DNA of 12,089 nt from JBJENW01 sp051880395 (GTDB lineage: Bacteria; Bacillota; Clostridia; Lachnospirales; Lachnospiraceae): positions 1 to 12,089 of the forward strand of contig JBJENW010000190.1 in assembly GCA_051880395.1 (NCBI GenBank), read 5' to 3'. The translations under genes were made by a program, and so were the position numbers. Below, piece after piece: positions 1-6,376 of the stretch. Each line of letters begins with the position of its first letter. Within the stretch, counting starts at the first letter, position 1. Under the pieces are notes generated by a model. That model was not told where the DNA came from, searched no databases, and saw nothing but the letters and a program-made list of their open reading frames with translations.

Positions 1-93
1 GACCTAACGAAAAACTATTTAAAATTTTGTCTTAAATCATAGGACCATTATAAACATAAGTGATCACCGAACCATTAAAACTGCATAAGAGGT

Positions 94-103
94 ACGCATG
101 CGT
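94..103. repeat. 10-bp perfect palindrome
   Basis: ACGCATGCGT reads the same on both strands. A 6-bp inverted pair, GAACCA at 69-74 and TGGTTC at 108-113, surrounds it but is not centred on it. This could be a small operator or a chance palindrome; no adjacent gene in the window helps decide. Confidence 0.4.
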
Positions 104-117
104 GACTTGGTTCAAAA

Positions 118-190
118 GGAAAGTACTAAATCCAGGGCTTGAAAGTATGCTCAGGCTCTGGATTTTTGAGCCCTGGACTTAGAACTTTCC
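118..190. repeat. 22-bp imperfect inverted repeat forming a long hairpin
   Basis: The arms at 118-139 and 169-190 are complementary at 20 of 22 positions and are separated by 29 nt. The inner part of each arm is CCAGGGCT / AGCCCTGG. The loop contains CTGGATTT at 158-165, which can pair with AAATCCAG at 128-135 in the left arm. A second, mutually exclusive stem followed by a short T-run (163-167) is therefore possible on the plus strand. On the minus strand the long stem is followed by TTTTG. The structure could be a terminator or attenuator, or the end of a small mobile or recombination site. No gene reads into it within the window. Confidence 0.65.
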
Positions 191-721
191 TAAGTCATTA
201 TATAAAAAAAGAAATTATTCCTTCTAATTCAGTTGACAAAAGTGGTGCCAAAAGTTCCAATATTAAAAATAAAATTTTTAATGCGATTTATTTGCTTGCG
301 CCCAGCTACATCTATTTGAGACGCTTACGCCTTTTAGAAAGAAAAATAAAATGCTACGCTCTATTTTTTTATTGTTTAAAAATCGAAATGATATATTTTT
401 TGTGAGAATCACAGATAAATACCGGATATATAACGGATATATAACTTAATAGGAAAATTTGAAAATGTAGAATATCGGTATAGAAATTATACATGAGATA
501 GAAATAAACGCTATGCAGCATAATTTTTCTTTTAAGCAGAAATTAGACTGCTTTAAGAAATAATAATTGTTTACGGAGACATAATCTCTTTGGACGAGAT
601 GATACCGACAGTGTTATTTTCGACGAAAACTGGCACAAACTAAATCCATAGAACAAAACGAGGAATTAGCCCAGTGGCTTTCTGCAAATATAAAACTGCT
701 GGAATCTTCTCTTTTTTTAAC
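191..721. other. AT-rich stretch without a convincing gene
   Basis: About 530 bases with no supported coding region. The open frames here lack ribosome binding sites and have AT-driven, low-complexity composition. Positions 603-749 are open on the plus strand and read like a degraded protein fragment (for example SIEQNEELAQWLSANIKLLE), but there is no start codon and the frame runs into the minus-strand terminator. It may be a gene remnant and is not called as one. The only other structure seen is the 11-bp tandem duplication at 423-444. Confidence 0.5.
423..444. repeat. Perfect 11-bp tandem duplication
   Basis: CGGATATATAA occurs twice head to tail (423-433 and 434-444). With only two copies and AT-rich content it could be replication slippage. 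It is too small to call an iteron array. Confidence 0.6.
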
Positions 722-741
722 AAAAAGCGAGGGAGCCTCGC
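722..741 (-). terminator. Intrinsic terminator of the STAND nuclease gene
   Basis: On the minus strand GCGAGG (741-736) and CCTCGC (732-727) form a 6-bp GC-rich stem around a 3-nt loop, followed at once by TTTTT (726-722). It lies about 95 nt beyond the stop codon of the 1440-residue gene and is oriented to end its transcript. On the plus strand no T-run follows the stem, so it is one-directional. Confidence 0.8.
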
Positions 742-836
742 TCCACAACTGATTAACCAATTATTTTGCGATACTCCCGACAATTCACTTGAAACTGACT
801 ATTATTGTGGCGTATTCCTTTATTTCTTAGGTTTAC

Positions 837-3800
837 CTAACCTTGAAGTCTACGTATTTCACCTGTTATACCATCTCCCTCATAGCAAAATACTGCCTCC
901 CAATCACTCCATTTTGTAATAGAATAATCCTCAGCATGTATTTCTTTTTCGGCATCTACCAGCCAAACAAGCTTCATCCCAGTCTTACCTAAGAAAGTAT
1001 CCAGAATATCTTTCCGAACAACAACACTGTTAATCTTCTGAGTCAGATCCGTATCAAAAGCAGCTAGTGTTCCGTTGGAATCATAGTAAAACCCATCTGC
1101 TTCCATTTGCCTCAAATTCATTATTTCAATGAGCCAGGCACACGGCAAACTTCTAGAAATAGCAGTCTCTTTTGTTGCATCGTATTCTTCTTCCCACAAC
1201 AAATCTGTTGTAGCATGAAGAATCTTACCGATTTCCTTTTCAATTTCTCGTTTTCTGATTTTCTCTTTAAATTGAATCTCTGGGACTTCGAGATCTTTCT
1301 CGTCTTCACCATCCACAAACACTTCCCACTCTTTTTCTTCAACCAAACTACAATATTTACGCAATAAGCCTTCTATCGGGGAAAAATCAGGGATTTTTAT
1401 TGTTTCATACTCGCCGGTTTTAATCTGAGCGTCCACCCAGGCATATACATCCAGTTCCCGACAACTTGGTGACCAGGGATATTCTCTATTAAAAATAGAA
1501 TATGTTTCATGGTGGGATGCAATACTGTTCGTAATAACCGATCGTCCATTCTTAGCACATTGTGAGAGCTCGTCTGCCTGCTCCGGGCTAACAAAATAAG
1601 CATATAACCAGGTCCATACCAGCAGTTTTTCTATATTTAGATCTTTACGTCCCGTATCACAGTATTTTGTCAAGCATACCCACTTTGTCCCGTTATGATC
1701 GGTTAGAATTAATGTATCCTTCAATTCATCAAAAAACACACCCTTTGTCTCAAGCCAAATCTTCTGTGCATCCGCTGTCGAAATATCAGCGGTTTTGTTT
1801 TCCTCTTTTCCTTTCTCTGAAAATTCATCCAGTACATCAAATTTCGGAGCAGAATCGCAAACCATAAAACTTTGATTCAGCGTTGGATCAAAGTCTCTAA
1901 CATAGGGATCCCATGCTCCCTTAAATTGAATATCTTCTTTCGCTGGATAGTTCCAACGATCAACCATCTTGCAATGATCAGAAATGCGGGCCAGCATATT
2001 ATACATGGTAATCCACTGATACTTTTTTCCAATTCTTTCAATCTTTATGGACTGATGCCTATCGTAGCTGCCGCAATTCCGATCATGCTCTCCAAAATAT
2101 TCTTCGGAGAAACCAAGTTCCTTTTGGATATAGTAGACAGCGTAATTGAACATTTTCTTGTCATCCACATCAAAACTGTGAAGAGCACTCTGGAAAACAT
2201 AGCGGCCAAAATCTCCATACATTCCCATACCCTCAAAACGCATGGAATCCATCAGCCAAAACATCGCTCCGTTATAATCTTTTTCCAAATAGTGTTGATC
2301 TTCTATCTCTGGAATAGGATCGGAATTGTACGGAGGCACAATTTTCTCTCGATCTATCACACCGCTATATTCCGGATTCTCATAAAGAAACCGCTCAATA
2401 ATCAGTCGTGCATAGTCTCTAAGCAGGATATCAGGATATACTTTTTCCTGTTCAAAGACCACATGATAAACATACTCTGCCAATAACTGAAAGTCCCCAC
2501 CATCCGTCCGTTTACAGCAAGCACCAAACACGATTCCATACAGGCGCTGAATTATATAAGGGTCATTTACATTTTTAAATTTCTCAAGAATAATCTGGCA
2601 TAACTTAAAATTCTCTTTCAAAATCTCTATCATAGCTTTTGATGTATAATCTCTCAACCAGCGATTTGATGAAGACAAAACCCATCCAAACAGAGTCAAG
2701 AGCAGTTCCATCTGCTTTTCATTTGTTGCTTCGAGTTTTTCTCCCTTATCATACATCTGAACAAGCTGTACTATTCTATCAGAATCATCCCTTGTTAGCT
2801 TGTTTATATAAATTGTCCAGAGGAAATCTCTCGTATTCAGTTTATAACCGTTGAGAAAGCGGTGAAGAAAATCCGCATTAAGTGGATGAGAACTCTTCAC
2901 GCTGTTTCCAATCAGCATCGGCCACAAATCATCTGGGCCGCAGGGATACTTTTTCAGCAAACCATTCAATTGCTCTGTCGGAATATACCGGATATCTCGC
3001 CATTGGAAGGAATCGATATATCTTGAGAAAACCCGTCGTTTATCATCAGGTTTTTTCAGAGAATCAATTATGTCAATGCACTCTTCACCATATTTTGCTG
3101 CATATAGTGCGCAGGTATTTACGAACAGATCCATGTTCCAGGGATTACCTAGTCCCCCATTCTGTATTCCCAAGGTTTTCTCGGACAGATATTTACGAAC
3201 TTCATCCTTCGTTCGGTATTTTTCCATAATTGCTTTTGCACAGTAGTAATCGTTCATCTGATCAAAAGCAAAATACAATGTTTCCACTCCTTCAAAGATG
3301 GAATCATGCAGAATATGTTCTCTTGCAAGATGGCGTACAAAAGGTACCGGGTGCAGCCCATATTCCTCCCAAAAATCCAGCCGCACTAAATCCTTTTGTG
3401 AAATAGACTTTTCATCATGTGACACCAACCATTCTGCAATTTCCGTAATTAAGGGACTCAGAATATTATCATCCTCTGTATACCCCTTTTGCCTCAATTC
3501 CACTTCGAGAGTCCGGTAAATATTACCATTGGCATGTTCAATCAATCGATCGTACAGTGTGGGTAAACTAACATCTTCACCGTCGTATGTTTTGCAATAC
3601 AAGGTGAGGAAAAGCGGATTTGACATTTCATAGCCGAAATATTCTAACGGAGTAAACGGGATGTTGTAGTGGTTCAGAAACTCTCTTATTGCCGAGATAC
3701 TGTTATCTTCAAATCCTCTATGAAGCATGGCTATAACGTCTCCCTGTCTATCCATAATAGAATCTGGCAAAATCAACTTTTGGTATTCCGTTCGATAGGA

Positions 3801-5159
3801 GAGTATCAGTTTAACCATAGGTGACTGTTTGATCTTATCTATAATAGATGGCAAGCCTAATTTCCATAATTTTCTATTCCATGTCTCGTTAAGGGCATCT
3901 ATGAAAACCGGTACAACGCAGTTATCTCTTTCACCAATAGCTTCCAAAATATCAATTAGATCCTCAAAGCTGTAGTCCAGTCTCAAATTTTTCATGATCT
4001 GTTCATGGATCGGAGCATCAGTAAAATAGATGCCTGCCACTAATAATAGTCCTTTTCGCTCCTCATTAAGAAGGCCCTGTGTCTTCGTGGCCAGTAATTG
4101 TGACTTGCCAGTTCCGGCTCTACCGTAAATAGTAAGTATATCTCCATGGAGCAACTGACTTTCTCTTTCAGAGATTGCAATCCTATCTGGCAGCTCCATC
4201 AGCGTATCCATGTCACGGATTTGCCTCCCCAAATCTTGAAATTCTTTTAGTGCTTCCTCTCGCTCTTTCCGCTCTTTTTCGCTGTCATTGGAAATCAGGT
4301 ACTTTTCATTCCTCTTCGCCTCCAGCCTTTTTCGTTCTTCCATAAAATTATCCAGATAGGTTACAACAGACATTTTTACCGAACTACTCCACTCGATAGA
4401 ATGACACAACGTTTCAACATCCACATCAGGAAGTGATGACGCAGTTTCTTCCAGCTTCCTTAAATAATCTTTATTGTTGCTTCGGTTTTTCAACTCGCTT
4501 ATCTCATTAAGCAGATATGCTTTCTTCGCATTAAGATATTCCACAGCCCTTCGGTCATGAATAAACAAGGAAAGCTCATCCCAAAACACCGTCTTAACAT
4601 TGAAGTCACGATTATAGCGTTCTCCAAGTTCATCCAACATGTGGTTTGTATGTGTTACAAACCATCCCTGTTGAATCGAGTGATTTCCAAAATAGTATAG
4701 ACCAAGGTAAGGATATTTGTTCCTTATAAGATCGAGAATAGCTGTATCCGTAATAAGTTGAACATCAATATTTGCTTTTTTTAAACTCTCTACAGCATTT
4801 GTATACCCATTCGCTGTAGATGTAATAGGTTTATTGCAAAAAAGATATACGAGATTAACGATTCCTTCCTTACCTGTATAGTATTCTACTGTTTTCTCTG
4901 CGGAATGCTTTATCTGTCCATAATTCACATCCTGATCAAAATATTTCGCCTGGAAACCAATCCAACGGTTGTTCGTTTCATCATAGACAGGCTCTGTCTC
5001 CAGTCCATAGTTGTTCGGATTCGCATGGATATACCTGAACCTCCTATTCCCGGAGAGATTCTCATTGGTGAATAACTGACGGCACAAATCTTCAAACTTA
5101 AACCGAATCCCGCGTGCATCAAGATTATATGTAGCAAAGCTTTCCCAGTTTATTTGCAT
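837..5159 (-). CDS. Nuclease-STAND NTPase, Avs-like (AVAST) antiphage sensor
   Basis: This 1440-residue protein has a three-part design. Residues ~20-150 resemble a PD-(D/E)XK nuclease: FEDLCRQL at 22-29, a GLETEP segment with E54, an Asp around 60, and GFQAKYF with Q70/K72, i.e. a QxK variant of the catalytic ExK motif. Residues ~205-320 are charged and probably helical or coiled coil. The STAND ATPase follows, with Walker A GRAGTGKS (346-353), Walker B VFIDALNE (418-425), an LSYRTEY arginine segment (453-459), NPLFLTLYCKTY (514-525) and a winged-helix-like segment ending YFAFDQMNDYYCAKA (~629-642). The remaining ~790 residues are the presumed sensor. In characterised Avs proteins this region binds conserved phage proteins such as portal or terminase, and oligomerisation then unleashes the nuclease on DNA. 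The ATG is preceded by GAGGGG at 5171-5166 with 6-nt spacing. The gene has its own promoter and terminator, so it can work alone. The single-gene, N-terminal nuclease layout is closest to Avs4, but the subtype is inferred. Confidence 0.82.
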   Translation of the reverse strand: MQINWESFATYNLDARGIRFKFEDLCRQLFTNENLSGNRRFRYIHANPNNYGLETEPVYDETNNRWIGFQAKYFDQDVNYGQIKHSAEKTVEYYTGKEGIVNLVYLFCNKPITSTANGYTNAVESLKKANIDVQLITDTAILDLIRNKYPYLGLYYFGNHSIQQGWFVTHTNHMLDELGERYNRDFNVKTVFWDELSLFIHDRRAVEYLNAKKAYLLNEISELKNRSNNKDYLRKLEETASSLPDVDVETLCHSIEWSSSVKMSVVTYLDNFMEERKRLEAKRNEKYLISNDSEKERKEREEALKEFQDLGRQIRDMDTLMELPDRIAISERESQLLHGDILTIYGRAGTGKSQLLATKTQGLLNEERKGLLLVAGIYFTDAPIHEQIMKNLRLDYSFEDLIDILEAIGERDNCVVPVFIDALNETWNRKLWKLGLPSIIDKIKQSPMVKLILSYRTEYQKLILPDSIMDRQGDVIAMLHRGFEDNSISAIREFLNHYNIPFTPLEYFGYEMSNPLFLTLYCKTYDGEDVSLPTLYDRLIEHANGNIYRTLEVELRQKGYTEDDNILSPLITEIAEWLVSHDEKSISQKDLVRLDFWEEYGLHPVPFVRHLAREHILHDSIFEGVETLYFAFDQMNDYYCAKAIMEKYRTKDEVRKYLSEKTLGIQNGGLGNPWNMDLFVNTCALYAAKYGEECIDIIDSLKKPDDKRRVFSRYIDSFQWRDIRYIPTEQLNGLLKKYPCGPDDLWPMLIGNSVKSSHPLNADFLHRFLNGYKLNTRDFLWTIYINKLTRDDSDRIVQLVQMYDKGEKLEATNEKQMELLLTLFGWVLSSSNRWLRDYTSKAMIEILKENFKLCQIILEKFKNVNDPYIIQRLYGIVFGACCKRTDGGDFQLLAEYVYHVVFEQEKVYPDILLRDYARLIIERFLYENPEYSGVIDREKIVPPYNSDPIPEIEDQHYLEKDYNGAMFWLMDSMRFEGMGMYGDFGRYVFQSALHSFDVDDKKMFNYAVYYIQKELGFSEEYFGEHDRNCGSYDRHQSIKIERIGKKYQWITMYNMLARISDHCKMVDRWNYPAKEDIQFKGAWDPYVRDFDPTLNQSFMVCDSAPKFDVLDEFSEKGKEENKTADISTADAQKIWLETKGVFFDELKDTLILTDHNGTKWVCLTKYCDTGRKDLNIEKLLVWTWLYAYFVSPEQADELSQCAKNGRSVITNSIASHHETYSIFNREYPWSPSCRELDVYAWVDAQIKTGEYETIKIPDFSPIEGLLRKYCSLVEEKEWEVFVDGEDEKDLEVPEIQFKEKIRKREIEKEIGKILHATTDLLWEEEYDATKETAISRSLPCAWLIEIMNLRQMEADGFYYDSNGTLAAFDTDLTQKINSVVVRKDILDTFLGKTGMKLVWLVDAEKEIHAEDYSITKWSDWEAVFCYEGDGITGEIRRLQG

Positions 5160-5254
5160 TTCAATCCCCTCGTATAATAAGCCTTTATCCTGGATATTGA
5201 GTTTTGGCTTATTCTTTTTAGTGATATAGAGAAGTCATACACCCAATGGTTCAT
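5150..5254 (-). CDS. Possible 34-codon leader ORF overlapping the STAND start
   Basis: An ATG at 5254 with GAGG six bases upstream (5264-5261) opens a 34-residue frame beginning MNHWVYDFSISLKRISQ. It ends in TAA ten bases inside the STAND gene, in a different frame. It lies wholly within the presumed 5' leader downstream of the promoter at 5341-5369. A ribosome finishing here would stop at the STAND start region, so translational coupling or leader control is conceivable. The product is basic and has no recognisable domain. A chance frame in the leader is equally possible. Confidence 0.25.
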   Translation of the reverse strand: MNHWVYDFSISLKRISQNSISRIKAYYTRGLKCK

Positions 5255-5340
5255 CTTCATCCTCTATACAGTTTACCAGCTATCTGTTGCGGATTTGGTG
5301 CTTCCATTCCAGAACCATTCGATCTACCATCGTTATTTTC

Positions 5341-5369
5341 ATTATACCATAGCTCCCATTATCTTTAAA
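5341..5369 (-). promoter_or_regulatory. Sigma-A-type promoter for the STAND nuclease gene
   Basis: On the minus strand the -35 is TTTAAA (5369-5364), then 17 nt, then a perfect TATAAT (5346-5341) with an extended TGG just before it. This is consistent with a housekeeping promoter. Transcription should start near 5333-5335, giving a leader of about 175 nt before the ATG at 5159. No other equally good promoter was seen between here and the gene. Confidence 0.7.
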
Positions 5370-5422
5370 GTTCCGGCACACCATTTGGAAGAACATGTAC
5401 CTGATTTTCGAAGGAAACCCGA

Positions 5423-5473
5423 AGTTCCAGCCACAAGACCCTGTTCCTGATTCATAGTTCCAGCCACAAGACC
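5423..5473. repeat. Two 18-bp direct repeats upstream of the STAND promoter
   Basis: AGTTCCAGCCACAAGACC occurs exactly at 5423-5440 and 5456-5473, 33 bp apart start to start. That is close to three helical turns, so both copies face the same side of the DNA. They sit about 55-105 bp upstream of the -35 of the STAND promoter, a spacing that would suit an activator or repressor. They could also be recombination or duplication scars. Exact identity over 18 bp makes chance unlikely. Confidence 0.7.
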
Positions 5474-5835
5474 ATGGTTCATCCTTTAAAAAGCCAGTGG
5501 TCTTGTTAACAGTCAATTAACCAATAACCGTATCCTGGATTCTGGATTCTGGATGTAAAGTAGGATTTCTTCCTCTTTACTAAAGTGAAAGCTCCGACGA
5601 AGTTTCCACTATCCGCTATCTGAATGTGAAACACTTTCGGTGACGGTCGTTTCGAAAAACAATAGACTACTCCCGCAAGGTACCGCATATGCCAACAACT
5701 TAACGCGGTAGTTGGTTACGGATTTTACACGAGTGACTCGTTTCTTTTGCCAATATGGGCATAGGATACTCCTGCTTCGGCAGCGGCATGTTCTTCCAAT
5801 TGTGACTGCAGATTGTAAATTTTCATTTGGCAGAT
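5474..5835. other. Gene-less stretch with small repeats, possibly a decayed repeat element
   Basis: No gene is supported here. CTGGATT is repeated at 5535-5541 and 5542-5548, with a third, imperfect copy (CTGGATG) at 5549-5555. CTGCTTCGGCAG at 5772-5783 is a perfect 4-bp hairpin with a TTCG loop. Several overlapping frames on the minus strand are open but lack ribosome binding sites and shift between frames (for example 5506-5688 and 5609-5890). This looks more like an interspersed non-coding repeat or a decayed gene than a live one. Positions ~5730-5835 look like a third, much degenerated copy of the ~108-bp unit that follows. Confidence 0.4.
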
Positions 5836-6042
5836 AACAATAGGTTGCTCTATCAATCCGCCCCGAAGAGGCATCAGATATAGTGGCCATGAATTCTTCT
5901 GGAATATGCGAATTTTTGCGACTGAAAATTCACTTGCTAGACAACAATAGATTTGCTCTATCAATTCGCCCCGAAGGGGCATCGGATGTGGTGGCTGCGA
6001 ATTCTTCTGGGCTATGCGAATTCATTGCGGTTGAAATTCATC
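5836..6042. repeat. Imperfect ~108-bp tandem repeat, two clear units, each with a GC hairpin
   Basis: Unit A (5836-5942) and unit B (5943-~6042) align along nearly their whole length. Shared blocks include AACAATAG, GCTCTATCAAT, CGCCCCGAAG and GAATTCTTCTGG. Unit A lacks one base near 5844. Each unit carries a hairpin, at 5860-5872 (one mismatch) and at 5968-5980 (GCCCCGAAGGGGC, perfect). In the plus frame of unit B many differences fall at third codon positions (ATT/ATC, TCG/TCA, GCT/GCC, GGG/GGA, TTC/TTT, CAT/CAC), which hints at a formerly translated repeat. The minus strand is also open across both units, so the coding strand is unresolved. No ribosome binding site or homologous family is recognised. 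It may be a structured RNA repeat, an extragenic mobile repeat or a decayed coding repeat. Confidence 0.7.
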
Positions 6043-6112
6043 CTAAGACGCGTATACGAATCTATTTTTATGATAGAAAATATCACCTTTTAAAATATAA
6101 TTCCGTAAACTT

Positions 6113-6171
6113 AAAAAAGCCGGAATCTCTTGCTGTGAAAGGGAATCTCGATCCTTTTTCTGTATCCGGCT
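6113..6171 (-). terminator. Candidate minus-strand terminator with a branched stem
   Basis: On the minus strand AGCCGGA (6171-6165) pairs with TCCGGCT (6124-6118), which merges into a run of six T (6118-6113). The 40-nt interior can form a further AAAGG/CCTTT stem. It lies about 205 nt beyond the stop codon of the helicase gene and would stop readthrough into the repeat array and the STAND promoter. The large loop makes this less certain than the 722-741 terminator. Confidence 0.45.
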
Positions 6172-6323
6172 ACTTTATATATTCTCTTTTTTTTCTTCGG
6201 GCTTCCCTTTAAAAAACATGCGGAACGAACACCTAATCTGCTTTTTACGCATACACGAACAAATAAATACCCTTATAGAGAAAATAGAACCATACTACTT
6301 ATTTTCGTTGTACGCCAAATAAA

Positions 6324-6341
6324 CCTGTCAGATTTGGCAGG
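6324..6341 (-). terminator. Hairpin downstream of the helicase gene, weak terminator
   Basis: CCTGTCA (6324-6330) and TGGCAGG (6335-6341) form a 7-bp stem with one G-U type pair and a 4-nt loop. On the minus strand it is followed by TTTATTT. It sits 36 nt past the helicase stop, so it is placed to end that transcript, but the T-tract is interrupted. Confidence 0.45.
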
Positions 6342-6376
6342 TAAAATGGCAAAATTCGATTCTTTTTATTTTTTTA

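Noticed and set aside
139..405. 88-codon plus-strand frame in the left region
   Set aside because: It begins inside the long hairpin, has no ribosome binding site, and its composition follows AT-rich DNA.
1872..2486. 204-codon plus-strand frame inside the STAND gene
   Set aside because: It is the antisense shadow of a well-supported coding region and shows no domain or ribosome binding site.
5280..5516. 78-codon minus-strand frame upstream of the STAND gene
   Set aside because: It spans the STAND promoter, and its repeated SCGWN segment comes from the 18-bp direct repeats; no ribosome binding site seen.
5423..6042. CRISPR array
   Set aside because: The repeats are few, of two unrelated kinds, and the ~108-bp units diverge along their length rather than showing constant repeats with unique spacers; no cas genes.
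5836..6042. Diversity-generating retroelement or retron
   Set aside because: No reverse transcriptase gene is present in the window, and the differences between units are not adenine-biased.
5883..6212. 109-codon plus-strand frame over the tandem repeat
   Set aside because: It starts with GTG inside repeat unit A without a ribosome binding site, and runs through the likely minus-strand terminator. Treated as repeat DNA, though the third-position pattern is noted.
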